Of a stretch of DNA of 64,000 nt, positions 35,033-45,659 are shown piece after piece (positions within the stretch are counted from its first letter, which is position 1; the number at the start of each line of letters is the position of its first letter). The position numbers were made by a program, and so were the translations under genes. The stretch is from Flavobacteriaceae bacterium (GTDB lineage: Bacteria; Bacteroidota; Bacteroidia; Flavobacteriales; Flavobacteriaceae): contig JAQWJV010000040.1 of NCBI GenBank assembly GCA_029248185.1, forward strand, positions 20,479 through 84,478, in the 5' to 3' direction. The notes beneath the pieces are model-generated. The model was not told where the DNA came from, searched no databases, and saw nothing but the letters and a program-made list of their open reading frames with translations.

Positions 35033-35986
35033 TTAACTAAAAAGGGTTTTGATAAATTCTTTTCTATCAAATACCTGAAGATCTTCCATTCCCTCTCCCA
35101 CTCCTATGTATTTAACAGGAATTTGAAATTGATCTGAAATACCCAATAATACACCTCCCTTGGCAGTACCATCTAATTTAGTGATTGCAAGGCTGGTGAC
35201 TTCAGTAGCCGCAGTGAATTGCTTGGCTTGTTCAAAAGCATTTTGTCCAGTAGATCCATCCAAAACCAATAGTACCTCGTGGGGTGCATCGGGAATAACA
35301 TTAGACATGACACGCTTTACTTTTGCCAATTCGTTCATCAAATTGACTTTATTATGCAAACGTCCAGCAGTATCAATAAAAACAATGTCAGCCTCTTGTG
35401 CTTTTGCCGATTGAAGGGTGTCAAAAGCAACTGAAGCGGGATCACTGCCCATTTCTTGTCGTACCAATGGCACCTCAACTCGATCGGCCCAAACCTGCAA
35501 TTGATCTATAGCTCCGGCTCGAAAGGTGTCTGCTGCGCCAAGGATTACTTTATTTCCTTTACTTTTATATTGATACGCCAACTTTCCTACTGAGGTTGTT
35601 TTTCCAACTCCATTAACTCCAACGACCATAACCACATGAGGTTTAGAAGAAAAGTTTGTGTTAAAATCTTCATGTGAATCCTTCTCTACTTCAACCAATA
35701 ATTCCAAAATTTCTTCTTGCATCATACGGACAAGATCTTCTGTTTTCAGATATTTATCCCTTGCAATACGCGCTTCTAAAGCATCAATTATTTTGAGGGT
35801 TGTAGCCACTCCAACATCAGATTGAATCAAAATAGCCTCTAATTCATCTAAAACGTCCTCATCGATCTTCGTTTTCCCAACCACAGCCGTTCCCAATCGA
35901 GAAAGGAAGGATTTCTTGGTTGAAGCCAAACCGTCTTCGAGTTTTTTCTTGTCTTTACTTGAAAAAAAATTGCTAAGTTTTCCCAT
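35033..35986 (-). CDS. ftsY: signal recognition particle receptor FtsY
   Basis: VGVNGVGKTTSVGKLA, DTFRAGAIDQL, DTAGRLHNK, TKLDGTAKGG. Confidence 0.97.
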   Translation of the reverse strand: MGKLSNFFSSKDKKKLEDGLASTKKSFLSRLGTAVVGKTKIDEDVLDELEAILIQSDVGVATTLKIIDALEARIARDKYLKTEDLVRMMQEEILELLVEVEKDSHEDFNTNFSSKPHVVMVVGVNGVGKTTSVGKLAYQYKSKGNKVILGAADTFRAGAIDQLQVWADRVEVPLVRQEMGSDPASVAFDTLQSAKAQEADIVFIDTAGRLHNKVNLMNELAKVKRVMSNVIPDAPHEVLLVLDGSTGQNAFEQAKQFTAATEVTSLAITKLDGTAKGGVLLGISDQFQIPVKYIGVGEGMEDLQVFDRKEFIKTLFS

Positions 35987-36003
35987 AAACTTTAGTGTAT
36001 AAA

Positions 36004-36028
36004 AAAAGCTACCTTAAAAGTAGCTTTT
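36004..36028 (-). terminator. intrinsic terminator after the rpmB-rpmG-DUF4295 operon
   Basis: AAAAGCTAC-N7-GTAGCTTTT with T-tract on minus strand. Confidence 0.75.
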
Positions 36029-36050
36029 ATTTTGGGTTTAGTCAAAAGGA

Positions 36051-36203
36051 TTATTGTTTATCTAACCATTTTGAAGCTTGATCGGGAGCAATAATAGTTT
36101 CAACAAAACTGTATGAATTACTATCTCCTTTTTTTACCATTTTAATGGCTTTGGTTAATCTTTTTGAACCGGTTTGTAATGATGCTACGGATTTCTTTGC
36201 CAT
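36051..36203 (-). CDS. DUF4295 small protein (50 aa), ribosomal-protein-like (probable bL38)
   Basis: Not in ORF track (below length cut-off): MAKKSVASLQTGSKRLTKAIKMVKKGDSNSYSFVETIIAPDQASKWLDKQ, directly after rpmG. Confidence 0.88.
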   Translation of the reverse strand: MAKKSVASLQTGSKRLTKAIKMVKKGDSNSYSFVETIIAPDQASKWLDKQ

Positions 36204-36206
36204 GAC

Positions 36207-36389
36207 TTATTTTATTTCTTTATGAACCGTCATTTTTTTCAAAATCGGGTTAAATTTCTTAATTTCTAAACGCTCAGGTGAATTCTTCTTGTTCTTAGTT
36301 GTGATATAACGAGATGTTCCTGGCTGTCCAGATTCTTTGTGTTCTGTACATTCAAGTATAACTTGTACTCTATTTCCTCTTTTTGCCAT
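36207..36389 (-). CDS. rpmG: 50S ribosomal protein L33
   Basis: [48 protein letters not shown]. Confidence 0.97.
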   Translation of the reverse strand: MAKRGNRVQVILECTEHKESGQPGTSRYITTKNKKNSPERLEIKKFNPILKKMTVHKEIK

Positions 36390-36393
36390 TCTA

Positions 36394-36633
36394 TTAACCT
36401 TTATAATGTCCTTTCTCTCTGGCTTCTTTCAAGACAGCAGAAATTCCTTTTTTGTTGATTGTTTTTAAGGTCGCTGTAGATATTGTAAGGGTTACCCACT
36501 TATCCTCTTCAGGAATATAAAAACGTTTGTTGATGATGTTTGCATCAAAACGACGCTTGGTTCTGTTTAAAGCTTTAGAAACATTATTTCCAAACATTAC
36601 GCGTTTTCCGCTGATTTCACAAATTTTTGACAT
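36394..36633 (-). CDS. rpmB: 50S ribosomal protein L28
   Basis: [33 protein letters not shown]. Confidence 0.97.
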   Translation of the reverse strand: MSKICEISGKRVMFGNNVSKALNRTKRRFDANIINKRFYIPEEDKWVTLTISTATLKTINKKGISAVLKEAREKGHYKG

Positions 36634-36658
36634 GACCGTCTTTTTTTTAACGTGGCTG

Positions 36659-36689
36659 CAAATTTACTGTTTTTTATACAGTAACAAAA
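36659..36689 (-). promoter_or_regulatory. Bacteroidota-type promoter of rpmB operon: TTTTG-N18-TAAATTTG with inverted repeat in the spacer
   Basis: -33 at 36689-36685, -7 TAAATTTG at 36666-36659; ATG at 36633; IR TTACTGT-N7-ACAGTAA at 36664-36684. Confidence 0.75.
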
Positions 36690-36717
36690 TTGTTTTTCTT
36701 AAAAATAATAAAGCTTT

Positions 36718-37959
36718 TTATCTAAGCTGCTTATAAATCATTTCCAAAGCCTTATTCACCGCTTTTTCTACAACGCGTTCCCGGTGAATTCCGAAGATAA
36801 ATTTTTCTGTAACTATTTCATTTTCAGTAGATATAGCAATATACACGGTTCCAATCTCTGCATCGGAATCGCCTTTTGTAGGACCTGCATTTCCTGTTGT
36901 AGCAACTCCCATTGTGGCATTAAATTTTTTTCGAACCTGCTCTGCCATTGATGCAGCAACGGGTTCACTCACCACCGAATGGGTATCGATAAGACTATGG
37001 GATACGCCTAGTACATCCACTTTACTTTGTGTATGGTAGGTTACTGCAGCCCCTTTAAAGTAAGCAGAGGAGCCCGCATTTTTTGTTAATCGAGAAGCAA
37101 TAAGTCCTCCGGTACAACTCTCGGCAATTGCTAGTGTTTTCCCTTGAGCAATAAAACGCTTTTGAAGTTGAATTTCAAGTGAGGTTTCTTCTTCAAAACC
37201 AACAAAAATATCCTTTATTAAAGGTAAAAGTTTGTCGATCTGATTATTCACTCTCTTTTCAAGCAGGGCTTCATCTTCCCCTTTGGAAGACAATCGCAAA
37301 CGTACTCTTCCCAAATTAGGAAGATAAGCCAGTTTAATACCTTGAGGAAGCTTATTTTCCCAATCGATCAATCGCTCAGCGATCATACTTTCCCCCAAAC
37401 CATAGGTTAAAACTGTTTTGTGCAGAATGAAGGGACGCGTATAATGCGCTTGTAGTGCAGGAATCACCTTATTAGTCATCAAAGATTTCATCTCAAAAGG
37501 AACACCGGGTAATGAAATAATTACTTGCTCTGCCCTTTCAAACCACATTCCAGAAGCTGTACCATGTGCATTTTTAAAAATACGTGCTTTGGAAGGAAGT
37601 AAGGCTTGTTTTCGATTTTCATTAGTAATCGGTGTCGTGATATATTTGGCAAAAATATCCTCGATATGAGCTAAAATTTCTTCATTTTCTGTTAGGGTAT
37701 CATTGAAATATTCACATAAAGTATGCTTCGTTAAATCATCTTTTGTAGGTCCCAAACCCCCAGTCAAAATAACCACTTGTGCTCTTGAAACCGTATCATC
37801 TAAGGTATCAGTAATTGCCTGCTTGTCATCTGAAATACTTGTGATTTGAGTAATTTCAATTCCTATTTTATTTAAGGCTTTAGCTAAAAATACAGCATTG
37901 GTATTGACAATTTGACCAATTAAAATTTCATCACCAATTGTGACTAGCTCAACTTTCAT
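36718..37959 (-). CDS. cinA: CinA (competence/damage-inducible; nicotinamide-nucleotide amidohydrolase family)
   Basis: VELVTIGDEILIGQIVNTNA, LTGGLGPTKDDLT, AESCTGGLIASRLT. Confidence 0.95.
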   Translation of the reverse strand: MKVELVTIGDEILIGQIVNTNAVFLAKALNKIGIEITQITSISDDKQAITDTLDDTVSRAQVVILTGGLGPTKDDLTKHTLCEYFNDTLTENEEILAHIEDIFAKYITTPITNENRKQALLPSKARIFKNAHGTASGMWFERAEQVIISLPGVPFEMKSLMTNKVIPALQAHYTRPFILHKTVLTYGLGESMIAERLIDWENKLPQGIKLAYLPNLGRVRLRLSSKGEDEALLEKRVNNQIDKLLPLIKDIFVGFEEETSLEIQLQKRFIAQGKTLAIAESCTGGLIASRLTKNAGSSAYFKGAAVTYHTQSKVDVLGVSHSLIDTHSVVSEPVAASMAEQVRKKFNATMGVATTGNAGPTKGDSDAEIGTVYIAISTENEIVTEKFIFGIHRERVVEKAVNKALEMIYKQLR

Positions 37960-37960
37960 C

Positions 37961-38572
37961 TCATTTAATTTTTACCGAAAATGCTTGTTGCCCTTCCAAA
38001 TAGCCCACCAAATGATCTCCCAAGGAAACAGCACCCACTCCAGAAGGTGTTCCTGTAAACAAGACATCCCCTATTTTCAATGTAAAATATTGGGAACAAT
38101 AAGCGATCAATTCATCTATTTTCCAAAGCATATTGGAAGTGTTTCCTAGCTGTACTTTCTCCCCATTCTTTTCCAACGAAAAAGAAATATCTTCTAAGGA
38201 CTCAAAAGTATTTTTGTTGTACCATTCGCCAATCAAAGTGGAACCATCAAAAGCCTTTGCTTTCTCCCAAGGCAAACCTTTTTCTTTTAATTCATTCTGA
38301 ACCGAACGGGCGGTAAAGTCAATTCCTAAACCAATTTGACTATAATATTTGTGTGCAAATTCAGGTTGAATATGCTTCCCTAACCTCTGAATTTTCACCA
38401 AAACTTCAACCTCATAATGAATATCATTGGAAAAATGGGGGATAAAAAAAGGTTGGTTTTTTTGAAGTATGGTGGTGTCAGGTTTTAAAAAAAGAACCGG
38501 ATGTTTGGGTTTCTCATTTTGTAATTCTTCAATATGCGCCGCATAATTTCTCCCTACACAAACAATCTTCAC
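37961..38572 (-). CDS. fumarylacetoacetate hydrolase family protein (GTG start)
   Basis: KIVCVGRNYAAHIEEL, HYEVEVLVKI, TGTPSGVGAV. Confidence 0.93.
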   Translation of the reverse strand: MKIVCVGRNYAAHIEELQNEKPKHPVLFLKPDTTILQKNQPFFIPHFSNDIHYEVEVLVKIQRLGKHIQPEFAHKYYSQIGLGIDFTARSVQNELKEKGLPWEKAKAFDGSTLIGEWYNKNTFESLEDISFSLEKNGEKVQLGNTSNMLWKIDELIAYCSQYFTLKIGDVLFTGTPSGVGAVSLGDHLVGYLEGQQAFSVKIK

Positions 38573-38576
38573 TTTT

Positions 38577-39350
38577 TTATGAATTAGTATTCATTTGACT
38601 TAACCGAATCTCGGTTAAAATCTTTTTAGTATATCTTGGAAAATCAGCATTCATGACCCACCCAAAATAACCGGGCTCATTGGCTAAAATATCTGTAACC
38701 TTTTTCCCTTTGTGTTTTCCAAAGCCAAAACAAGCATCCCCCGCTTTATTATAAACTACAAAGCCTGCAAAATCAACAGTCTTTCTTCTGGAACTAAATT
38801 CATTCAAAAAAGCGATGTTGGGTTCTAATTCTTGATAACGGTCTAATTGCGCCATTAAAACATCATGGGTTGCTTTGGTATCGGCATGGGCAGAGTGAGC
38901 ATCGGTAAGTTCTTCATTACAGTAAAAACGAAGAGCTGCTGTAAGTGTTCGCTGCTCCATCTTGTGAAAAATGGTCTGAACATCTACTGTTTTATTATTT
39001 TTAAAGTCAAAATCTACTTCGGCACGAAGTAACTCCTCCACAAGCAGCGGAATATCAAATCGATCCGAATTATAGCCTGCTAGATCACAACCTTGGATAA
39101 AACTATAAATTTCTTTAGAACGCTCTTTGAAAGTAGGTTCATTTGCCACCATTTCATCCGTAATCCCATGAACAGCAGCCGCTTCTGCCGGAATAGACTG
39201 TTCGGGATTGGTACGCCATTCTTTCTTTTCTTGGGTTCCGTCGGGATGCAATTTTAATACTGCGATTTCAACAATTCGATCTTTAGAAATGTCGGTACCT
39301 GTCGTCTCTAGATCAAAAAAACAAAGGGGCTTGGTGAGTTGAAGTTTCAT
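38577..39350 (-). CDS. 3'-5' exonuclease (DnaQ/DEDDh family)
   Basis: CFFDLETTGTDISKDRIVEIAVLKL, GYNSDRFDIPLL, HSAHADTKATHDVL. Confidence 0.93.
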   Translation of the reverse strand: MKLQLTKPLCFFDLETTGTDISKDRIVEIAVLKLHPDGTQEKKEWRTNPEQSIPAEAAAVHGITDEMVANEPTFKERSKEIYSFIQGCDLAGYNSDRFDIPLLVEELLRAEVDFDFKNNKTVDVQTIFHKMEQRTLTAALRFYCNEELTDAHSAHADTKATHDVLMAQLDRYQELEPNIAFLNEFSSRRKTVDFAGFVVYNKAGDACFGFGKHKGKKVTDILANEPGYFGWVMNADFPRYTKKILTEIRLSQMNTNS

Positions 39351-39365
39351 ATCGTTAATTTAAGA

Positions 39366-40706
39366 TTAATAGGGCAATGTTTCTTCCCAGTTTTCGAGAT
39401 ATTCGGCAACGCGCTTTACAAACATCCCTCCTGTAGCACCATTGATGATTCGATGATCATAACTGTGCGATAAAATTACTTTATGACGAATACCAATAAA
39501 GTCTCCCTCAGGAGTTTCTATTACTGCAGGCATTTTACGAATGGCTCCAATAGCTAATATTCCTACTTGGGGCTGATTGATAATTGGAGTACCCATAAGG
39601 GATCCAAAATTTCCAATGTTTGTAAACGTGTAGGTTCCTTCCTGAACTTCGTCGGGCTTTAAAGCATTTGTTCTGGCTCTGTTTGCCAAATTATTTACTG
39701 CTTTTGCTAAACCAATTAAATTAAAATGATCTGCATTTTTAATCACAGGAACAATTAAATTTCCATTGGGTAAAGCCGTTGCCATCCCTAAATTAATTGC
39801 TTGTTTTATAATAATTTTATCTCCTTGAATACTGCTATTCATCGCAGGGTAGTCCCGCAAAGCTTTGATAATTGCCGTCATAAAAAGGGGAGTAAACGTA
39901 AGCTTTTCATTTTCACGCTTTTGAAATGCATTTTTAGCATCTTCTCTCCAGTTCCAAAGATTGGTTACATCCACCTCAATGAAGGATTGTACATGGGCTG
40001 CGGTTTGTAAACTCGATTTCATATGATTAGAAATCAACTTTTCCATACGGCTCATTTCTACTATTTGATCATTACCCCCAAAACGAATTTCAGGAGCGAC
40101 GGGAGGGGCTTTTTTATTTTCAAGATTTGGACTCGCTGTAAAACTAGGAGCTGCTTGTCCCTTATTTTTTATGTACGCTAAAATATCATTCTTAGTGACG
40201 CGTTGTTCAATTCCCGATCCCACAATGGTATCAAGCTCAGCGATAGAAATTCCTTCTTCTTGGGCAATATTTCGTACTAAAGGAGAATAAAATTTTGTAC
40301 TCTCCTTCGCGCTCAGTTTAGTTGTATTCTGAACCGTTTCAATTTCTTCCGATAGTGTTTTAGCGGCAACCTCAGGAGTAAGAATTTGATCTTTTTCTGA
40401 GGGCTCATCAACTACTGGAGGAAGCTCAATTGTTACTGTTTCAGTGTCTTGCTCTGCTGTTTGCCCTTCAATTTCAATTACAGCTAAAACGGCTCCAACA
40501 GCGACAACTTCATTTTCCTGAACTTTTTTTTCGATTAAAACACCTTCAACCTCAGCAGTAACATCGGTATCCACCTTATCGGTAGCGATCTCTACAATGG
40601 CATCATCTAAAACCACACGATCACCAACTTCCATTAGCCATTTGGTCACAGTAGCTTCGGTAACGCTTTCACCCATCTTGGGTAATTTTAAAAGATATTG
40701 TCCCAT
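39366..40706 (-). CDS. 2-oxo acid dehydrogenase dihydrolipoamide acyltransferase (E2)
   Basis: Lipoyl domain EIATDKVDTDV; catalytic domain SHSYDHRIINGATGG. Confidence 0.94.
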   Translation of the reverse strand: MGQYLLKLPKMGESVTEATVTKWLMEVGDRVVLDDAIVEIATDKVDTDVTAEVEGVLIEKKVQENEVVAVGAVLAVIEIEGQTAEQDTETVTIELPPVVDEPSEKDQILTPEVAAKTLSEEIETVQNTTKLSAKESTKFYSPLVRNIAQEEGISIAELDTIVGSGIEQRVTKNDILAYIKNKGQAAPSFTASPNLENKKAPPVAPEIRFGGNDQIVEMSRMEKLISNHMKSSLQTAAHVQSFIEVDVTNLWNWREDAKNAFQKRENEKLTFTPLFMTAIIKALRDYPAMNSSIQGDKIIIKQAINLGMATALPNGNLIVPVIKNADHFNLIGLAKAVNNLANRARTNALKPDEVQEGTYTFTNIGNFGSLMGTPIINQPQVGILAIGAIRKMPAVIETPEGDFIGIRHKVILSHSYDHRIINGATGGMFVKRVAEYLENWEETLPY

Positions 40707-40788
40707 CTTATCATTTATTTTGCAAAAGTATCACTTTTTGACGTTGAAAAAAGAATTTCTAAGTCCTTCTATTGGCGTACCTACTCAT

Positions 40789-41415
40789 TTAACTTTTTGA
40801 GATGGAAGCTTCAAAGGGAATTCGAGCTAAAATACTGCGCCCCAAAGTGACCTCATCGGTATATTCTAATTCATCACCTACGGGTATTCCCCGTGCAATT
40901 GTTGATGTTTTCACTTCAAAAGGAGCCAATAATTTGAAAATATAAAAGTTTGTAGTATCCGCCTCAAGGGTTGCACTTAGAGCAAAAATAAGTTCACTAA
41001 CCTCTCCTTTTTTAACTTTATCTACAAGTGAATTAATCGTCAAATCTTGAGGTCCTATTCCATCCATTGGTGAAATAATCCCACCCAACACATGATACAA
41101 ACCATTGTATTGACCTGTATTTTCTATCGCCATCACGTCCCGAATGTCTTCAACCACACATAACAAATTTTTGTTTCTTTTTGGACTGGCACATATTTCA
41201 CAAGTCGGGGTGTCAGACAAATTGTGACAGCAGCTGCAAAAAATAACCCCTTCACGCAAAAACGTCAAGGCAGACGCCAAGGACTGAGTATGTTCAACAG
41301 GTTGTTTTAAAAGATGTAACGCCAAACGCAAGGCCGTGCGTTTCCCGATACCAGGAAGCTGAGCAATTTCTTGCACTGCGCTTTCAAGCAATTTTGAAGA
41401 AAAATCCATAAGCAA
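40789..41415 (-). CDS. recR: recombination protein RecR
   Basis: [17 protein letters not shown]; zinc finger [16 protein letters not shown]; Toprim. Confidence 0.96.
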   Translation of the reverse strand: MLMDFSSKLLESAVQEIAQLPGIGKRTALRLALHLLKQPVEHTQSLASALTFLREGVIFCSCCHNLSDTPTCEICASPKRNKNLLCVVEDIRDVMAIENTGQYNGLYHVLGGIISPMDGIGPQDLTINSLVDKVKKGEVSELIFALSATLEADTTNFYIFKLLAPFEVKTSTIARGIPVGDELEYTDEVTLGRSILARIPFEASISKS

Positions 41416-41472
41416 ATTTACAAAATTATGGGTTGAAACTACTTTTGTACCTTTACAACTTAAACCCTAAAA

Positions 41473-42933
41473 ATGATTTCACCTCTTTTTATTCTGAGTC
41501 TTATCATTGGCTATTTTTTGGTACTTGTTGGAATAGCCTATTTTACAGGAAAGGAAGACTCCAATGAAAGTTTTTTTAAGGCAAATAGAAATTCTCCTTG
41601 GTATCTGGTTGCCTTTGGAATGGTAGGAGCTTCTTTATCTGGAGTTACTTTTATTTCGGTTCCTGGCTGGATTCAAGACTCCCAATTCTCCTACTTTCAA
41701 GTGGTATTGGGTTATTTGGTGGGGTATTTTGTTGTAGCATATGTATTATTGCCCGTGTATTACAGCAATAATGTTACTTCAATTTATGAATATTTAAATA
41801 CGCGTTTTGGTTCCAATAGTCATCGGGCTGGGGCATTTTTCTTCTTTATCTCCAGAGTACTGGGAGCTGCCTTCCGTTTATTTTTAGTTGCGATCGTGTT
41901 GCAACAATTTATTTTTGATGCTTGGAATATCCCTTTTGAAATAACAGTCATACTGTCCATTCTATTAATTTGGGTTTACACCCAACGCGGCGGGATTAAA
42001 ACCATCGTTTTTACAGATACCTTGCAAACTACTCTTATGATATTGGCGGTACTCTTATCCATTGCCTACATTAATCAAGCCCTAGATTGGTCTTTTTCAG
42101 ACTTTATCGCTTCAGCAGAATTTTCTCAATACAATTCTGTTTTTGTAACCGACTCCTTATTGAGTCGTAATCACTTTTTAAAGTCGTTTATTGGTGGGGC
42201 TTTTGTTACAATTTGTATGACCGGTCTGGATCAAGATATGATGCAAAAAAATCTAAGTTGCAGAACCCTTAAAGATGCACAAAAAAACATGGTTGTTTTC
42301 AGCTTTGTATTGGTTTTGGTGACGGGACTTTTTATGCTTTTAGGAGCACTCCTTTTTATTTATGCGGATACTCAAATTATTGGAGTGCCTTTATTGGATG
42401 GCAGTCCAAAAACAGATTTATTATTTCCTGAAATTGCTTTGAACGGTCGCTTGGGCATCGCTGTGGCAGTCACCTTTATTTTGGGGTTAATCGCAGCAGC
42501 CTATAGCAGTGCAGATAGTGCCTTGACTTCCTTGACAACTTCTTTCTGTATTGACTTTTTAAAATTAGAAAAATACCCTGAGAAAGAACAGAAAAGCCTT
42601 CGAAAGAAAACGCATATTGGGATGAGTATCTTATTAATTGTGGTTATTATACTTTTCAAATACATTCTTGATCGAAATGTTATAGACGGCTTATTAACAG
42701 TCGCAGGATATACCTATGGCCCTCTTTTAGGGCTCTTTGCCTTTGGAATATTTACACCCTATAAAATTTACGACCGTCATGTTTGGTGGGTTCTACTGGG
42801 AGCCCTTTCACTGATAAGTGTCTTGGGAAGTCTCGATGCATCCAGGCTGGGTGGGTATCAATTAGGATACGAATTACTCCCCCTCAACGGGCTTCTCACT
42901 TTTTTAGGACTTGTATTGATTCGTCGAAAGTAA
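41473..42933 (+). CDS. sodium:solute symporter (SSS family)
   Basis: [32 protein letters not shown]; multiple TMs. Confidence 0.93.
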   Translation: MISPLFILSLIIGYFLVLVGIAYFTGKEDSNESFFKANRNSPWYLVAFGMVGASLSGVTFISVPGWIQDSQFSYFQVVLGYLVGYFVVAYVLLPVYYSNNVTSIYEYLNTRFGSNSHRAGAFFFFISRVLGAAFRLFLVAIVLQQFIFDAWNIPFEITVILSILLIWVYTQRGGIKTIVFTDTLQTTLMILAVLLSIAYINQALDWSFSDFIASAEFSQYNSVFVTDSLLSRNHFLKSFIGGAFVTICMTGLDQDMMQKNLSCRTLKDAQKNMVVFSFVLVLVTGLFMLLGALLFIYADTQIIGVPLLDGSPKTDLLFPEIALNGRLGIAVAVTFILGLIAAAYSSADSALTSLTTSFCIDFLKLEKYPEKEQKSLRKKTHIGMSILLIVVIILFKYILDRNVIDGLLTVAGYTYGPLLGLFAFGIFTPYKIYDRHVWWVLLGALSLISVLGSLDASRLGGYQLGYELLPLNGLLTFLGLVLIRRK

Positions 42934-43275
42934 AACCAAAGTACAAGCGTTTTCCCATGAGATTCCGTTTTTTTCGAGTTTCTGAGCGAAAGTAATGTTT
43001 TCGGTACCAGGATTAAATATAACTCTCTTCGGTTTTAGGTTCACAATAAAATCATAATAGGGCTCTTGCCTTGCCTCACCTAGGTATAAAGAAACTGTAT
43101 GTATATTTTCTTGCGGTTCAAATAAGGAAACTATGGGTAATGAAGCAATTTCTCCCTCTTTGATTCCCATGGGAACGACTTCGATATTCTTACTCTTTAG
43201 AAGGTGTACCGCTTTATAAGCATACCGCTCAGGATTGGGTGTTGCCCCCAAAACAAGGGTTTTGTAATTTACCAT
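42904..43275 (-). CDS. CoA-binding domain protein (CoA_binding_2)
   Basis: [33 protein letters not shown]. Confidence 0.85.
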   Translation of the reverse strand: MVNYKTLVLGATPNPERYAYKAVHLLKSKNIEVVPMGIKEGEIASLPIVSLFEPQENIHTVSLYLGEARQEPYYDFIVNLKPKRVIFNPGTENITFAQKLEKNGISWENACTLVLLSTNQYKS

Positions 43276-44276
43276 TGTATCATCACGCTCCCCCAGGTAA
43301 AACCACTCCCAAAAGCGGCCAAAACCACCTTAGTACCGGGGACAATTTTTCCTTCTTCCCAGGCTTCGGTTAAAGCTATTGGAATGGAAGCTGCAGTTGT
43401 ATTTCCATACCGTTGAATGTTATTGTAGACTTGATCGTCACTCAAACCAAATTTCCTTTGTACAAATTGTGAAATTCTAAGATTTGCTTGGTGAGGAATT
43501 AACATGCCTATTTGATCTGCAGTCCAACCTGTTTTCTGCAAACCTTCATTGATGACTTCTGCAAAACGAACCACTGCATTTTTAAAGACAAATTGACCGT
43601 TCATATAAGGATAGTATGAAATATCATCGGGATCATTTGCTTCCATTATTTCGGGTACCCATCGTCCTGTATTAGGTCCAATCAAAGAGAGTTCTTCTGC
43701 ATATTTCCCTTCAGAATGTAAATGTGATGAAAGTATTCCCGTTTCATTATTTTCGGCACGAGTCATAACTACGGCACCTGCACCATCTCCAAAAATCACA
43801 GAAATATTTCTACCCCTAGTAGTCATGTCAAGACCTCCTGAGTGGTATTCCGATCCTATAACCAAAACATTTTTATACATTCCCGTTTTGATAAATTGGT
43901 CGGCGGTTGAAACGGCATAAACAAAACCCGAACATTGCATTCGGATATCCATTGCAGGGCAATCGGGAATTTCTAATGCATCTTGAACTAACACTCCCGA
44001 ACCGGGGAAATAATAATCAGGACTTAGCGTGGCAAACAAGATAAGGTCTATTTCTTGTGCTTTCAATTGAGCTCGCTCCAAAGCTACTTTGGCAGCCTTA
44101 ATTCCCATGGAAGCCGTCCCTTCTTTATCTCCTTTCAAAATATGTCTTCGCGCTTCTATCCCTGTTCTTTCAATGATCCACTCATTTGAGGTATCCATTG
44201 TTTTCTCAAGGTCAGCGTTGGTTACAACGTTATCAGGAAGGAATTTTCCTAAGCCAATTATTTTTGAATTGTACAT
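43269..44276 (-). CDS. 3-oxoacyl-ACP synthase III family (KAS III/FabH-like)
   Basis: Catalytic C in DIRMQCSGFVYA, LIPHQANLRI, YGNTTAASIPIAL. Confidence 0.92.
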   Translation of the reverse strand: MYNSKIIGLGKFLPDNVVTNADLEKTMDTSNEWIIERTGIEARRHILKGDKEGTASMGIKAAKVALERAQLKAQEIDLILFATLSPDYYFPGSGVLVQDALEIPDCPAMDIRMQCSGFVYAVSTADQFIKTGMYKNVLVIGSEYHSGGLDMTTRGRNISVIFGDGAGAVVMTRAENNETGILSSHLHSEGKYAEELSLIGPNTGRWVPEIMEANDPDDISYYPYMNGQFVFKNAVVRFAEVINEGLQKTGWTADQIGMLIPHQANLRISQFVQRKFGLSDDQVYNNIQRYGNTTAASIPIALTEAWEEGKIVPGTKVVLAAFGSGFTWGSVMIQW

Positions 44277-44348
44277 GTACTATTTAGTTTGTTTTTGAAA
44301 AATACTCATTTTTCTTGGCTTGGGCAACACGAAGTAGAGGGGAAATAC

Positions 44349-45659
44349 CTAGAGGTATTGTTTAAACGCTTCGGTGTGGATTTCAGCCTTCAAATCGTGA
44401 AGCAAATGATACAAGCCAAAAAAGGTTCTATTGATATAAATAAAGTGCTTTGAACCTCTATTTCCATTCATTTTTCTTAGCTGAGAGTCTCCAGCAAAAT
44501 CTCTTGACAGGGTACTAATGCTCTCCCAAAATTCTGAACTTGAAAAATCAAAACGTGTATCATGAAAGGGAAGTGTAAAAAGACGCATCATGCGTTGGAA
44601 TAATGCTGTGAAATAAATTACTTCTTCCTCTGTGTCCGAAGGAATAAGAATTTCTAATTCCCGAAGCAAGGCATCAAATTTAACTACATCTTCAATGTTT
44701 TCTTTTTTTGACAGTTCAAAATAGGGGTGATAAAAATCTTCAGGAATCGATTTCATACAACCAAAATCAATAGCAACAAGGTTGCGTTCATCGTCCACCA
44801 TGAAGTTTCCGGGATGAGGATCGGCTTGGACTTTTCTCAGACCATGGAGTTGAAACATATAAAAATCCCAAAGGGTCTGACCCAAACGATTTCTGACATC
44901 TTGACCTTCATTTTCCCTCGCAACAAATTCAGAAAGGTGCATCCCCTCCATCCAATCCATAGTAAGGGTTTTGGAAGTCGTCCATTCTGGATAATAGCCA
45001 GGAAACTTGAGATTTGGAATTTTTGCAGCTTGACTGGAAACGTATTCACTATTCTCTAATTCTTGCAAATAATCTGTCTCTTCCAGCAGCTTATCCTCCA
45101 CCTCTTTGAAATATTTTGCAGTATCTTTTCCTCTAAGGTTAAACATTTTTAAAGCAATGGGCTTTATCAATGCTAAATCAGAGCTGATACTATTTGCTAC
45201 TCCAGGATATTGAATTTTCACAGCAAGTTTTTTCCCCTCTTTTGTCGCACGGTGTACTTGTCCAATACTAGCGGCATTTTCAGATTGAGTAGCAAATGTA
45301 TCAAAGATCACTTCAGGATCAGCTCCTAAATATTTACGTATAGTTTTTTTTACCAAAGCAGCAGATAAGGGCGGAACAGAAAATTGTGCCAGCCCAAATT
45401 GCTCTACGTAGGCTTGAGGCAAAAGGTTCTTTTCCATACTCAGCATCTGTGCAACTTTAAGAGCACTTCCTTTCAACTCTTTCAGTCCATTGTAAATGTC
45501 TTTAGCGTTGTTTTCGTTGAGTTTAGTTTTGGCTTCCTCTCCTTTGATTATTTTCTCGCCGTAATAACGGATATAATTTCCACCTACTTTAATTCCTGTT
45601 GAAACCAATTTGGAGGCGCGTTCAATTTTGTTTGTTGGAATAGAATCTAGTGTCTTCAA
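44349..45659 (-). CDS. AarF/ABC1/UbiB-family kinase-like protein (TTG start)
   Basis: LKGSALKVAQMLSM, SIGQVHRATKEGKKLAVKIQYPG, QADPHPGNF, DFGCMK. Confidence 0.9.
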   Translation of the reverse strand: MKTLDSIPTNKIERASKLVSTGIKVGGNYIRYYGEKIIKGEEAKTKLNENNAKDIYNGLKELKGSALKVAQMLSMEKNLLPQAYVEQFGLAQFSVPPLSAALVKKTIRKYLGADPEVIFDTFATQSENAASIGQVHRATKEGKKLAVKIQYPGVANSISSDLALIKPIALKMFNLRGKDTAKYFKEVEDKLLEETDYLQELENSEYVSSQAAKIPNLKFPGYYPEWTTSKTLTMDWMEGMHLSEFVARENEGQDVRNRLGQTLWDFYMFQLHGLRKVQADPHPGNFMVDDERNLVAIDFGCMKSIPEDFYHPYFELSKKENIEDVVKFDALLRELEILIPSDTEEEVIYFTALFQRMMRLFTLPFHDTRFDFSSSEFWESISTLSRDFAGDSQLRKMNGNRGSKHFIYINRTFFGLYHLLHDLKAEIHTEAFKQYL

